From positions 74,424,971 through 74,488,970 of the forward strand of contig CM077022.1 of NCBI GenBank assembly GCA_039090855.1: a stretch of 64,000 nucleotides of DNA. The letters are read 5' to 3'. This DNA comes from Macrothele yani. Lineage: Eukaryota; Arthropoda; Arachnida; Araneae; Macrothelidae. Shown one piece after another: positions 10,786 to 24,288 of the stretch (its first letter is position 1; the number at the start of each line of letters is the position of its first letter). The position numbers were made by a program, and so were the translations under genes. The notes beneath the pieces were generated by a model. It had not been told where the DNA came from. It did not search any database and saw only the letters and a list, made by a program, of their open reading frames with translations.

Positions 10786-12041
10786 AAGCAAGCAAAAAAC
10801 TGAGTGCTGTAAAATTACAGAAATACATATACAAGTACATGCCCGCATGAACAATTAAAGAAGTAAATTCACAGTTACAGCGTTGCTGATCAAATAAAAC
10901 ATTCACTTTTTTATGACATGAAGATGTTTTCGAAGGTTTTCGCTGGCCATCAGAAATTTTTAGGTACAACCTTTCATATCTTTGAAATCAGCACCGTTAT
11001 ATGTATTAATGAGTTTTCTCATTTGACATGACACGACATTGCTAGTTCTCTCTAGCAGAATATGGTCCGCTTTGAAAACTCCACACAAGGCATTAAAAAA
11101 GCTGTTTTAAAGAAAACATATTCAACAAGGGTTCGTAGTTATCGTTTCAGCGCATTGTAAGGTAAGAAAATGATTTGTCAAACCTATGTGTTTTGTGCCA
11201 TGTTGTATTTGGTTAAAAGGCAATAAAACTACTTCCGCACATTTTTTCTAACTTTCAGAAAACGAAAAACAGTTCGATGCAAACTTACCATTTCTATCGC
11301 ATAGAGGCACAGTTTGGTCTTATATATATATATATATAGTTATAATAAATCACACCTAGTTAATAATTTCACGTTATTTGTGATACCTCAATAAAAAAAA
11401 TTGGTTCCTTTAAATGATGAAGGTATGTGCACTTTTTCTTCATGAATGATTTAGGGGGAAAACTGTATACCTCTCTATTACTTTGCAGTCGTGCAAGTAT
11501 GCTAATTCTCAGCTCCGATACAAAAATGAAATGATCATTCTTATTTTTGTCAAGCACATTATACAATAGTTCTAGTTGTCTCATTTCATCATAATTCATA
11601 GCTGAACTCATTACACGAGACACAATTTTGTTCAGTGCATTGCTCTGCTTCAAAATGACAGTTTTTACCAGTAACCTTCATCGTAAGAACGTAAATTTGA
11701 TCACTTCACATTGAAAAAATAATGTTTGCATGTGCTCATGCGGAAAATAATATCAAAAACACTCGTTGCTTCTAATGCGATTTTCGTTTTGTTTGTTTGT
11801 TTTTGTTTTGTTTTGTTTTTCTTTTGTGGTTGCTAGTTCCTTACAGGATCTGGAAGCACCCATGGTACTTCACTGTATACACAAAAAATATGCTACTTGA
11901 ATATTTTGAAGTTCCTGCTCACAATTAAAAAAATGAAGTATTCTAAGAAATGTCTAAGTAAACATTACTCAGTTGACGAGGAGGGGGAGTTGGTAATTTG
12001 TGATGATTTTCGGACAGTTATGATCAGTAAATAAATTAGAG
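10786..12041. other. Unassigned AT-rich region
   Basis: No gene recognised. A minus-strand open frame of 94 codons at 11369-11653 has no motif. A short (TA)n run lies at about 11323-11338 and T/G-rich simple sequence at about 11791-11827. Confidence 0.4.
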
Positions 12042-12264
12042 ACGCCGCCCCTGTGGTGCAGTGATCTAAGCGATAGCTTCTGATCATTCGTCCAAAAGGA
12101 GTCCGGGTCCGAATCCCGGTGAAGCATGAATGTTTGTTTGTCTTACGTCACGGGTTCTTTCCCTTCTCTGGAACCAGTGACCCTAAGTTAAGGGCGGGCG
12201 ACTGCTTATAGCCCATTGAATTGCTCATGGTGGTCGTTAAACCTCCAACCAAAAAAAAAAAAAG
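12042..12264 (+). mobile_element. tRNA-derived SINE, full length
   Basis: Head CCCTGTGGTGCAGTGATCTAAG, B box GGTCCGAATCC, CATGAATGTTTGTTTGTC body, GACTGCTTATAGCCCATTG, GTGGTCGTTAAACCTCC and an A12 tail. A clean tail and complete head indicate a full-length copy. Confidence 0.88.
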
Positions 12265-12870
12265 TTAGAACAGCCCGTTTTTGTTTCAACACTCAAAATA
12301 TAACAAATTAAGAACATTACCAACCTAAAATTTATGGAAATAGCTGTTGTTATCATAAACACAAGCAAATTACTTTATTGAATTTCACATTTTCTTACAC
12401 ATTTACAAAGACTGGCACAAATCTCCTAGCACATCCTTTATAAAATACGGCTACGGATTACGAAAGGAACTTCGCAGAAACCATACGTATTCCAAAAAAA
12501 ATGCTTTTATGCGAAATATCTACCGTTAGGCGAGCTAGATTTTTCAAAAGAAAATATCGAGCAGTTGATGTTTTTAGCTCCTTTCGGCAAGGGGATGGCA
12601 CATTTTATCTCAGAACTTTCAATTTTAAAATGATCTGAATTTTTTTATTAGAGTTACAGCAATACTTAAAATACAATGCATTTGAAATGCTCTTTGGATC
12701 TCTGTATCTCATAAAGTTGTTGACTATTTAATGTATACCAAATAAACATATATTAACTTACCTAAAATTGGTAGTCGCCGAATTATTTTTTGTCCAACTG
12801 ATATTTATAATTATTTACTTTTAGAGTAAAGCCAAACGTTCCAAACTTTAATCAAAAATAATGCAAACAG
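12265..12870. other. Unassigned AT-rich region
   Basis: No gene or repeat recognised between the SINE and the pogo-like element. Confidence 0.4.
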
Positions 12871-12872
12871 TA

Positions 12873-14184
12873 GAGGAGAAGGTCCAAATATGAGCTAGGG
12901 TCTAAATACGAGCTAGTGGCAGCACAGCGTTTGATTGTTGCTGTAACCTGGTGGAAATAGTGTGAAACGGTGCTTCACGAACATACGACGTGTACATGTT
13001 TATTTTGTTTTCAGCAGGCGAGCGATCGAGAAGCAATATTTGATAACGTGTCATTTTGCCTATTGCATCACAGTGGAAGTTCCGACAGGTATGTGTATTC
13101 TGTTTTATGTACAACACCCCGTTAAACTTAAAGTTATTTTAGTATAGGCATAACATTAAAGATATCTTGAGCTTGTTTTAGCATAGATGGTTCACTCAAT
13201 GGTAATGTACGGTACTGGCTGCCAACCCTCAAAGAGTTCGTATGCAATGGGTCTAAATACGGGCTACCCGGTGGGGTCTAAATAAAATTATCACTGAAGA
13301 ACCGTACAAAGCAGCATTGTCTCTGTCTTTGGAAACATGTGCAGCCAACAAACGCAAGAAGAATGTGAAATGTAGACCTACTCATCAATATAAACGATCG
13401 GCTGCTTCAAAAACTCCAACTGCAGGTATAGCGTCAACTAGTGAAACAGCGCCTACTAGAGGAATACGGTCTTAAAAACGAAAAACGGCTCTGATCGGAA
13501 TCAGAAGATGATTTTGGGCCTGTAGATCCTCCTCTGGATGACAGTGACAGCAACAATTGAAATACCTCAAGGAGACTATCCTAACGACAAGGATGCGAGC
13601 TGCATATTTTACGGGGGACTGTTCTCTGAAGACTCAAAGGGTGAACTATGGGTGACGTGTGTACAATGCAATATGTGGGCTCACAGTGATTGTGCAGGTG
13701 CCGAAAAGTATCATTACATATGTGACTTTTGTAAATAGACCTTTAACATCGAAGGATAATATCCTTTTTCCGGCAATTTAATTTTTTTTACATATTTAAA
13801 ATGACAAATATGTAAATTCTTTTTATGTTCGAAACAGCAGATGTTTGTATTATCAAGTTCATTTTGTTATTCAAATGTATTCTGACGCATTTATTTGAAT
13901 TAAAAAAAGTGTTCCTCTCTTTATTGCTATTTTTGTATTTCTTTTCATGGATATTTTGAGGGTAGCCCAGATTTGGACCTTGCTTCCAAAAGTCATCATT
14001 TTGCCTAACATTGTAAAACCTTCATTTCCAACACAACCGATATTTTTAATGATTACGTCAACCCGATACCACACAGGAAACAAGTCTACGATATATTGTA
14101 ATGTGTTCAATCTAGAAAATCTTTAACGGGTATGCCTGTAGGTCCTCAAATGAAAGTGGTAGCCCATATTTAGACCTTCTCCTC
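12873..14184 (+). mobile_element. TA-flanked pogo-like DNA transposon, internally deleted
   Basis: Flanked by TA at 12871-12872 and 14185-14186 with ~25-bp terminal inverted repeats GAGGAGAAGGTCYAAATATGRGC. Subterminal repeats of the type GGTCTAAATACGRGCTA recur at about 12899, 13249 and 13276. The only coding left is the transposase C-terminal part, so this is a 1.3-kb non-autonomous derivative. TA duplication plus a C-terminal zinc finger fit a pogo/Jerky-type element better than Tc1. Confidence 0.75.
13290..13738 (+). pseudogene. C-terminal tail of a pogo-type transposase with PHD-like zinc finger
   Basis: The first part (LSLETCAANKRKKNVKC, then a Lys/Ser/Thr-rich stretch) is open up to a frameshift near 13470; acidic sequence DDFGPVDPPLDDSDS follows in another frame; the end is open again to the TAG at 13736. 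The last 45 residues hold C-x2-C pairs and a W-x-H motif: IFYGGLFSEDSKGELWVTC, CNMWAHSDCAG and YICDFC. This Cys/His pattern is a PHD-like finger known at the C-terminus of many insect pogo-type transposases. At least two frameshifts; no catalytic core remains. Confidence 0.65.
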
Positions 14185-14304
14185 TACAACATTAATGGCA
14201 AAGTTAATCGGAAAGTAAAATTTCGCATTAGGGTGAAACAACATTAGATTTCGCCGATATCGTATTCTTCGAGGGAATATGACCTCCGCTGAGCTGTTAA
14301 TGAC

Positions 14305-14696
14305 ATGGAAGAAGCCAATTTGAAATCTTATGTTCAAATTACTGAACGGGTTATATGTATTCACTCGAAGAACTTAGTTTCAGATGTTTACCTTGTACAA
14401 CCAGGGCTAACAAGTTTATCTGATACAAAAATAATACTTGCAAACAGATTGTTCATTATTCTTCAAATAAGCTTGAAAGAAGAATAGCACGGATATCTGA
14501 AGGATGAAGCGTCCAAGCCACGAAAATGGAGTGAATTAGCAAAAATACTTCATATCTATAGAAATAATTCTGCACATTCAAAAACACTGGATGAGTAATT
14601 TATCGCAATTTTTGTAAAAGAAGGAAGGTACAAGCTGTCCAGCTCAAGAGTTGGTGAAGCTGATCTGAAATATCAAGATCTGTATTATCTTTGATT
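14305..14696 (+). pseudogene. Unrecognised degraded coding region
   Basis: One frame runs from ATG 14305 (MEEANLKSYVQITERV) to a TGA at 14694-14696 with only two internal stops (14485 and 14596), over about 130 codons. The later part (YLKDEASKPRKWSELAK, KEGRYKLSSSRVGEAD) has protein-like composition unlike the surrounding AT-rich DNA. I do not recognise a family. It starts about 120 bp after the pogo-like element but lies outside its terminal repeats. It could be an old retro-pseudogene or part of another transposon. Confidence 0.3.
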
Positions 14697-17600
14697 TATC
14701 GTAATTTCTTTGAAAGTGGTGTGCTCTTCTTTTAAAAATGTATTACTGCTGTACTTCTTTGTATTATCTATCCTTTATTTTTATTTTTCTCTACAATGCT
14801 TGTGTTCTAACTTGTTAACAAAAGTATCCCATCCTTACTAGTTCTGATAGGCTTTCTGTAGATTCTGTCCTTATTTAGTATGTAGATTAATAATTATTTT
14901 ACTCCTTCTTTGGATTAGAAAGTACATTTAACTCTTAGTTACCTTCTCTTGCTTGTTACCCTTATATTCCTTCCAGATCTTTCCTTTCCTAAAAAAGTGT
15001 TAAGGCACAAATAACTGTGTTCCTTACTTTCTGGAAATTGCACACTTTCTTTAATTGTTTATGCTTAAAAAACTCGACATGTTTCACAATATTAACTGGA
15101 AACGAAGCAAATTATTTTAGCGCTTAAACGAAGTGGACTAAAATAATTTACTGCGTATTCTTGAATAACATTTAATTTCCTTTACGAACTCGTGAAAATA
15201 TCACATAGTTTAGTTTTCCTTATTCATTGAATGATTAAGTGCCATTTAACAAAGGCTTCCATTCCGATTTTTAAATCGAAACTATTTAGAGTAACACAAG
15301 TTTCAGTATATTTGGAAACTCAGTGTATAAAAGTCTAGAACACACACGCACAGAAAATGAATCATGATGCAAAGACAATACCTACAGAGTTTAAGGAGCA
15401 TCCACATTTTCAGGTTAACCATTAATACATATTTTAGTTCCAAATTTTCAAAGTCTTAAGAAAACTTCTATAAATTCTAAGCTTCACAATCTGGAAAATC
15501 TAGCATTCACACACTGAAGGTCTCAGAACATGGATTCCACATTTTTTTTATATGCAATAACAATATATTCGGTATCAAGATCATCGATATATCACGTAAC
15601 CGCGTGCAATGCTGAATATTTCGTATATTGGTGAAGTATCCAAAAACCTGTTTATATATTTGCCTTTAATATCTATTTGTGTTGAAAATGGATACGAGTT
15701 CCAAAGAACAATAGATGTAATCTTAACGAAATGCTAGTGTTGAAATCATGAAACTTCTCTACGGTAGTGCAGCTCTACTCTTAAAATATCCAGAACATTG
15801 CAAGGGAGAAGATGTAGGCATCAAGAGAGTCCATGCAAACCATGAATAAGTAAGGAAAATAAAAGTGGCCTGAAGTTTGTATAGTGAACGACAGACCTCG
15901 TAAGCGGAGTGTGTTCCGAAAAAGTCTTCCATAACAGGATCAAATAAAGAAACTCGTGCATTAGACCAGGCACAGAAGCACAGTCATAATTCTACTCAGA
16001 TCAAAGAGTCTACAGTGTGAGTGTTTCAACCCTTTTTGTCTGCCATTTATCATAGTTCCTTCAGAGCAAAGCGTGATTCTTCACAATAGCGAGCGAAAAA
16101 CGAAATGAACCTCTATGAGACACGCGACACCGCAGTTTAAGTAACATGGCCTTTACCTCGAGTCAAGCAAGTGTAGTCGCTTTGGAAGTATTTTCTCATT
16201 TTCATGCTTTGCTCGTCTTTATCGAAAATCTAACCACTGGTGAGTTAATATTCGGTATTTTTAAAGCGTATTTGTTCCAATGAACAGCACATTCAGCATT
16301 GCTTGCGTTCGTGTGGTTGAATCTAGATGTATTTATTTATTTAATTTTCCCGGAAGTACTTTTTGATGTTTTGAGCCTAAAACATTAGGTTGAATTTGAA
16401 AAACTGCAAAAAGAATTACAATAAAACTCCTTGCGGGCCTAAAACTATTATAACGCCTAGCACACATCTTTACGATAGTTTCACCAACACTTGGGAATTT
16501 TGTAGTTACTGAACTTCAACATTCTGGTAATTTCTAAATAGGGCTGAAGATCAGCTTTTTTCTTTTTTTTTTTTTTTTTTTTTTGTAAGTCTCTTAAGCG
16601 TCAAAACTACTTTTTTCAGGTCTGTTTAATATGATAATGTAAGATTACAGTGTATAAGTCATGATTTTTCCTGCAATCTTGTGGTGTTTTAAATTTCATG
16701 CTCTCATATTTTCTGATGCTGTACATGAGTTTGTGCTTTTATTGAAATTATCGTACGCATATTCATAAAATATAAATAAATAATTGAACATTTTTATATA
16801 TGTTTCCCAAAACTGAGAAATGTGATGCACTAAAAGCATGCTGTTTGCTTTAACTATAGGACTGGAAAATCATTTACATGAGTTGTAAATAGTACATGTT
16901 ATAGTAGAGCCATAAAAGGCATGTACTTGTGTATTTAAAAATATTCTGTGAATCCTGATTTCTTAGTGATGTAGCTGTTGAGACTGTCTTCGAAATAGAG
17001 AAGTCCATAGAAACATTTCTTTATTATTGCCATCACACTCGTGTTTAAGAATCTTAGTAGTTTCGTATAATCGCTAAAACTTTCTTAGACCCTTGAATGA
17101 ATTAATTTGCTTGAAATAGTCACTGTAGAACTCTCATTCCTGTGTATCGTAGAATCGTAATCCTTCATTTCCAACATACATCAGCATTTTGTCACCTGTA
17201 GTTATTCTATTTTTACCCCAAACTTATTCTATTTATCTTCATAATCAAATGAAAAAAATATGTAATCATTAAATGCACTGTCCAGTCTGTAATAGTCTAA
17301 AATATCGTAAAAGAAAACTTCCACAGCCTTCACAGCACAGTTTTAAACCCGATTTTCACTTCACATAGCTAAATTTCTGCTATGACGTAATTCTGACTTT
17401 CTTTCTCTCACCAATTTTTTGTGGAGCGTTGTCTCGTTCAAAGCGTTGGAAGTGAGGAAAGTATCTGGCAAATCTATCGTATTTGCATGTAAAAATACAT
17501 TTGTTTTTACATTCCTTTCAATGAGTGAATATTTTGCAATTTCAAAATCTGTGCACTGCAGTTAAGTACGATTAAATTCCGAATTTCACACAGTTCGCAA

Positions 17601-17787
17601 AATAGTAACTATACTAAAATGCTTGAGCAATTTATGTAATTTTAGTTCTGAACTATGGTTTTTCTGTGAATGTAATTATTTAATAAACTCACAGACTGAA
17701 GCGCAGAGCTGGAAATAGTCTAACCTTATTGTAATAAGCAGTTAAAGCACTTAGCAGTTCCTGTGTCGATCCTGTTATTCTGCATCC
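14697..17787. other. Long unassigned AT-rich region
   Basis: About 3 kb with no recognisable gene, RNA or repeat family. It contains a T-rich run at about 16560-16584. Likely old intronic or intergenic DNA. Confidence 0.4.
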
Positions 17788-17990
17788 TAGTTGGCAGAGT
17801 CTTCAGCGGTGCTGGTTTTTGCTTAGTCGTCCAAGATGGGCTTGGGCCCAAACCCCGGATGAAGCATGGGATGTGCACCTACCCCACGATGCTGACCCTC
17901 TCTCCTTCATAGAACTATTGATCTCAAATGAGCGACGAACGACTGATTATAGCCCTAAGAGTTGTTCACGGTCGTTCAACCACGAAACTA
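17788..17990 (+). mobile_element. Strongly diverged tRNA-derived SINE
   Basis: Order of blocks matches the main SINE (head with GCAGAGTCTTCAGCGGTGCTGG, then TCGTCCAAGATGGG, CATGGGATG, CTCTCTCCTTCA, GACTGATTATAGCCC, GTTGTTCACGGTCGTT), but the B box is damaged (GGCCCAAACCC). One of the oldest SINE copies here. Confidence 0.7.
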
Positions 17991-19235
17991 ATGAACACAA
18001 AATCCTATTATTGCACTGTTAGAAGAACGGTATATAGAACAAATTTCTCATTTTTAAGCAATAGCTTCAACAAATAACCTGTCACTCCAAAAACCAATGT
18101 GGAAGAAAATAAAGCGAGTTACTTTTCGAAACTATCTCCTAAGCTTGTTAAGTACATTTACTTCATAAAACTTTACACGAAGCCCTTTTTTCTACAACAG
18201 CGACTATTACTGATGATAAAGGATGACTCACAAGTTCCTTAAAGTTCGAGGTCAGTCTATGAAACCGGCCAAATCAATTATTTGGGAATCTATGAAACTT
18301 GCCACAGTTAGCATATACCCTCTCTCATCGTGGTGGCAGAGTGGGCTCTGATTCGAACCCGAAGTGGGGGACCTGCCCTTCTGAGTAGTCCCGGTAACCC
18401 TAGACGCCCACTAGAGTCGTCAAATCTCGAAGTACAACAGAAATAAAAAAACATTTCGTGTCGTAATCCATAACAAATAGTGATACAGGTCAAGACTAAT
18501 CTACCAAGCACCGCGTAAAAAAATATGAAGCGCTTCCTGATGGAAGGCCATCACCTGGAAAAGCATCTCAATATATCTAGCTCTGGAAAACCCAGAATGC
18601 TTTACTTGAGGCAAATGATCAGATTTTGCGGTGTGATGCAACTTTAAGTTCCCTCGCAGTGGCACAAACAATTAACACAATGAAATACCTTCCATAAAAT
18701 CACTGTGTACCCATAAAAATCCGTTGAAAGCATTTGATCTTTCAAAGGCCCTATTCATACCGCTTATTTTTCCAAGATTGAAGAGACACATCACTTTTGA
18801 CTGCGTCCTACGTAATAGTCGCCTCTTTTCAGCTTGACTTCACTATTTGCACATATAGGGTTAGCAATAAGAGAAACTGCTTTTGGTATTCCTCGTTCTT
18901 GTTTAAAGTTAACTCCACGTGATGCAGTAAAAGAAATGTTGACTATTGAGTTAGGTAATATACAATATTGATTTACAATATTTATCAAGATTTTCGATAT
19001 GTGATGGATTACCGGAGGACAGGGAAATGAATATATTAATTACACTGTCAATCTGAATGAAAAGGATGATCTGTTTGTCTTTGGGGGAACTGCAACTTCA
19101 TGTATCTTTTCTTCCCTTTTTCTTTTGCAAAAAACTGCTATATGTTAGACTTACGTACCCTTACTCATGATTGACAAATAATTTATCGAAAATATTAACA
19201 TCCAAAGGCAATCTAACACTTATCGTTTTTACATT
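17991..19235. other. Unassigned region with possible tRNA-like debris
   Basis: Mostly featureless. A GATTCGAACCC string (B-box-like on the minus strand) lies near 18350 within GC-richer DNA (18320-18420), but no matching A box or cloverleaf is visible. Confidence 0.35.
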
Positions 19236-19449
19236 TTTTTTATTGGAGGTTTAACGACCACCGTGAGCAACTCAATGGGCTATAAGCAGTCGCCCGTCCC
19301 TAATTTAGGGTCACTGGTTCCAGGGAAGGGAGAGAGCCAGTGCCGTAAGACAAACACAACATCCATGCCTCACCGGGATTCGAACCCGGACCCCTTCGGA
19401 CGAATGATCAGAGGCCAACACCTTAGACCACTGCGCCACCGGGCGGCCG
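19236..19449 (-). mobile_element. tRNA-derived SINE, full length, close to consensus
   Basis: Minus-oriented: the T tail and GGAGGTTTAACGACCACC lie left and the head with GGATTCGAACCCGGACCCC and CACTGCGCCACCGGGCGG lies right. Both promoter boxes are intact: B box GGTTCGAATCC and A box TGGCGCAGTGG on the minus strand. This is among the best-preserved copies and a useful reference. Confidence 0.92.
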
Positions 19450-19784
19450 TTTTTACATGACTAACTGCTCTTGAGAAATTTAGCAAATTCTCAGGAACTC
19501 TTCATAAACTTCCTCTCATGTTTTCTAGTTTCACACAACACTGCTAAGTGATGATTTAATTTCACAACATTATAATGTACTTCAAATAGTGTGAAAAAAG
19601 TGATGATCTTGCTACAATATCCCAGAACCCCACACAATTTCTAATAATGAGAAATATTTTAAATAGCGTGAATTACACGACATGTCTTCTTCAGTAGTAG
19701 ATTTTATGCTTTCCAAACCCATTATCTTATCAGCCTTTCCTATTCAATTTTGTATTTTCTGAAATATGCATACATACCATATGA

Positions 19785-19990
19785 GCAGCCCCAGTGACCG
19801 AGAGGTCTGAGGCGCTGGCTTCTGACCGTTCTTTCAATATGGGACCGCGTTCGAGTCCCCGGTGAGATATGGTTGGACTCTGATTTGAGATGGATATGAC
19901 CCCTTCGTGGAACCAACGTCCCTAAATTTGGGACGGGCGACTGCTTATAGCCGTTAGAGTTTCCCTTGGTACTCGTTAAATCCCGATACA
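19785..19990 (+). mobile_element. tRNA-derived SINE, variant subfamily
   Basis: Head CCCAGTGACCGAGAGGTCTG with B box GTTCGAGTCCCCGG, then a body that differs from other copies (GATATGGTTGGACTCTG) before rejoining the shared tail GGGACGGGCGACTGC and CTCGTTAAATCCCG. A different middle segment with shared ends suggests a subfamily or a recombinant. Confidence 0.8.
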
Positions 19991-20965
19991 AAAAAATCTG
20001 ACATGATTGAGGAAACCGTTAATTTGTTTTTGCCTATTAAATCTTAAACTGTAGGTGTGCTTAAACTATTCGTCTAATGCTGCTTTATTTCCAGAAGTCC
20101 AGTTTATTTTGCAATAGCGGAACTACGATTTTTTGGACCAAGTCGTAAAGTAAAATTAGTCTATAAAGCAAAATTTTAATCTTTCGGCTTTCTTTCAGAA
20201 AGGAAGTATAAAACATTTAGCATCTCGAAGTGGTACTTATACAAATACATCTGTGAAAACGATACATTGTAAGAACTGAAATAAATCCATAATGGCTACC
20301 ACACCCAGAAAAATTAATTTTTGCATAATTCAGCCTCAAAAGGCCATCACATAAATATCAGGTTCATTGAGAAAGCCTGATTGATCTAGTTCTCGGTTTT
20401 GTTGCGATTGCCTGTTTCCGTATGTCTGCGATTAAATCACACGTCCCAATGCCGCTGCAGCGATATTCAGTGGTATTCAGTGAAGAAGCAATTTTATTTT
20501 CTAAATTATATGAAGATCGAACTGCAGCTCCAGAATTAAAAGTGATTTCTTTAATACCGTTTGAAAACATGAGGGTCTGATTGGTCTGGTGGAAAGTATA
20601 TTACCACAGTAATTGTTTCAGGGTTTACTTTGTCAGCAAAACAGTTTGTTATCGATGTTTCTAATTAAATTTATCAAAAACTAAACTTTCCCTGGTAGCA
20701 ACACTTTGTATGCATTAATAAAAGTATTGAGAATTAGAGAATACATTTGATTCTACGTTGGTGTGGTAAATGTTGAGAAGAAAGCTGCGCGTTCAAAGTT
20801 TTAGAAAAAAGACTGTGCAATGCTTTAGGCTTAGTTTTTAATTTGGACTATTTGATTTTAATTTTAGTATGACATGACTGAAAGACTTCTATATATTTCG
20901 TTTCTGGTATCAATATACAATGTGTAGCTCATTTTTCTTTAACAGCAAGATTTGACAACAAATCA
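19991..20965. other. Unassigned region
   Basis: No recognisable gene or repeat. Confidence 0.4.
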
Positions 20966-21540
20966 AGTTTTCTGCCCCCCTCTCTCCCTTTCTTTCAAGT
21001 CTCTCCCAGCCTGCCTATATGTCTGTCACTTTTTCTCCTTCTCTGCTCCTTATTTTGCCTGACACCTATCTCTTTCTTTGTCTACCTATCTTCCTCTACC
21101 TCGTATTCCCTTTTACTCCCTTTCAGTTTCACTTTCTCTCTCTTTCTCTCTCTACTCCTTATGTTGCCTGACTCCTATGCTTCTTTAAGGTAGTATAGAA
21201 GACGAGGTGGAGGAAGTCTGCCTACTTGTCTTCTACCTCGTATTCTCTTTATTCTCTTTTATTCCCTTTCAGTTTCACTTTCTCTCTCTCTTCCTCCGCT
21301 CCTTATTTTGCCTGACTCCTATCTTTCTTTGTCTACCTCTCTACCTAGTATTCTCTTTTACTCCCTCATTTTCTTTCGTTCCTGTCATCTCTTTGCTCTA
21401 CATCAGTCTGCATGTATCTCCATCTCTCCCCTCAATTTTTCTGGGTATATTTATCTTTCTCTTCTGTAGAACTTCCCATCGGCATTTCTCTTGCTCCCTC
21501 TCTGTATTTTCCTCCGTTTCTCTTCTAAATATGTCTGTCT
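20966..21540. repeat. Polypyrimidine-rich tandem repeat
   Basis: A C/T-rich stretch with about three copies of a unit starting CTCCTTATTTTGCCTGACTCC (near 21046, 21156 and 21300), each followed by CTACCTCGTATTC and CAGTTTCACTTTCTCTCTC. A short purine-rich interruption (AGAAGACGAGGTGGAGGAAG, near 21198) looks like an inverted copy of the CTTCCTC/CTACCTCG block. A long plus-strand open frame here is a by-product of T/C composition and is not a gene. Confidence 0.75.
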
Positions 21541-24288
21541 CTACGATTCACTGCTCACATAAATCAGTTGGAAAATTGTGAGGGAGTACCTTTATCTGAA
21601 GCAACAGTAATTTTATCGTGACTTTTATGGAGTTTTTCATCTAAATGCTATTTATTCCGATTCGGTCGTTCTAATTCGCTGTTAAAAGTACTCGTTTCAT
21701 AACTTCCCGATGACCAGTATGTTTCTGTATTCCACGTACAGGGCAACACTCTTCATTCAAAACCATAAAAAAAGAAACAAAGGACATTCTGTACAAATTT
21801 AATACAAACTTGATATCTTGATATATCGACTCCTTACAAAGATCATGTACTGCTGTTAATTTATTATATTATAAGTCTTGCAGGTTTTGATATTCAAATT
21901 TCCCTTTAAAAATACATTAATAACAAAAATATAAGTATCACGCTGGTGTATGGTGAAAAACAATACTTTTACTGGAATTCAAATTTCCTTTTAAAATACA
22001 TTAATAGCAAAAACACATTTATCAATTCTCCATAGTTTCCTTTTTGTAATCCTTTAAAAAAATAATCTCAACACTCTCGTATACATTCTTCAAGAGTAAA
22101 AAAATGTAACAGAAAAGAAAGTGCCTTTCATCTGTTTTTTATTTTTCCTTTTTCTTTTAAAGGCCTATGTTTCTGAAAATTTGCGTAAAACTTGTACTAT
22201 AGTCAATGCATATTTCGATTTTTTTACAATTTCCATACATAGTCTTCCACACGTTACTTTTATACAGAAATCGAAAAGTTTTGTTTTATAAAATTTTCGG
22301 CTAAAATATATTTCTCACACGCGAATGTTTTGAATGAAACAAATTTTCCATTAGAAAAGTCGATTCAGTTGCAAGACTGGAAAACGGGCGAGAGAGTACT
22401 TGTAAAATTTAGGTCGAACATTCAATAATTTTTTCACACTCCGTAGTAATAATCCAGTTCCAATGATCTGTAAGAAACTGCAGTGCTTGAGTTCCAGCTC
22501 GATTGTAGCATACACTGGAAATTCTATTAGCTTCTTGATTATAATAATATTTATATTGTGTTCCTTAAGTATACTTCAGCAAAATACAAGGGAGCTAAAA
22601 TATCCTCTTGCTCTGCTAAATATTCACAGATCTGATTTTGCGGAGTAAAATAAAGTCTTCCTAGCAAGAAATATGAATTGAACAATCTTGTTTATAGATA
22701 TAAAAGCTGTCTCGTAATATCCTATCATAGGATACTCGTCTGAGACTTGAATTATTTCTGAAAAAATGCAAAACTGTCCGGTAACTCTTTAACTACCATA
22801 AATTGGTTGAGGCATTAAATCATCTGTAATTGTCGTACATTCAAATACAATGAATAGTAAAATAGGTAACCACGTTATAGCCGATATTTGGAAAGTAAAA
22901 GACTGGACTTTGCATTTTGGATTTTTTTAGGGGTTGTTCGGTAAACTGACCAGAACCACGGGCAAAATAGTTGCATGCCTGTTTTGTTACTTGCATGTTT
23001 TTGTATTTTATCTTGCTTGTGTTTGCAAGTTAACCAAACTGTACGCGATCCCCCAATGCATGGCCAATTTTAAAGCCCATTCATTCATTTAAACAGAATA
23101 TACCCACCCGAATATCTTTTATTTAAAATAAACAAAAACCAATGAATGACTTTATAATGCTATTCTAATTATCTTGCACAAAGTTTGAAGTTTTACTAGG
23201 ATTTTTTTAAAGCATTCCTTTGAAGCTCTTGAGTTTTTGACTTGGCGCCTTCAAGATATCAGAAGAAGATCGTGATGTGAGTAAATGGAGCAGCATTGTT
23301 TTATTCAGCTTTCTTAACGTGCGAAGTGAGAGATGTGCTCAGCATGTGCAGATAAGAATTTTTCTGTTTACGTTAAGTTTGCTTCACTGTTTTGCCAGCC
23401 ATAATTTGCACATTTTTGCTTATTCCTTTCTCTGCAGCAATTCCCTGAATTGTAAGTAAAACGTTTTTTATTGTATTGACAAATGCAAATGTGATTATTC
23501 CTTTTTGTCTTTGCATCAATGTTTAACATTGCTCACCAAATTTTGCTATTATTTTGAAAAAGTTTTATTTCATATTTTTGCTTTAATGTGTTTCAAAACT
23601 ATTATCTTGTCAATAGCTGGATCGGAAAAATAGGATATTAGAATTACATTATTTCGAATACAAATGCTCAAGATTAGTAAATATGGAAACTTATTTCATA
23701 AGTTTACGTTCCTTTTAGAATAATTCACCATATTCAAAATTAGGAGATTTAACGTTTATCCTACTCTCATAGTGAGTTTTAAATATGTAATAATATATTT
23801 CTTCAGATGCATGTTACACTCTCTCATCGCTTGATTTCAATAGAGCTTACTAAGAGTCCTTAATAAGATAATATACTGTTCCTTTGAGTACAATGTTACG
23901 TTACCACTTCCAAATTCTTTAGTATTTGAAAAAGATTAATGTAGTTATGTAGTCAAACGTTAGCCCAAACCAAAATATATCTACTTGTCCTATTTAATTT
24001 TATTCTAAATTGTTTAGTTTATTGCTTCAAACTCTAAAGTCTATTAAACAAATTCTTTACTGATCACACCGGCGGCCACAATTTACGATATGGTTTCAAA
24101 TACTATCAACCACAGGTAACGATCTTTTGTGTAATTCGTCTGTTTAAAATATTTTCTTGTATATCCTCCTTCCTTGATGTGTCATGAAGCGCATATTTTT
24201 TAATGTGGTTATCTGAATATGCCTCGCCCTGACTTCGTAAAGAATAATACCAATTTCCTACAGGTAAAACATTGTTTGCGGGAAGTAA

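Noticed and set aside
18300..18430. tRNA-like element with B box GATTCGAACCC
   Set aside because: No A box at the proper distance and no cloverleaf could be drawn.
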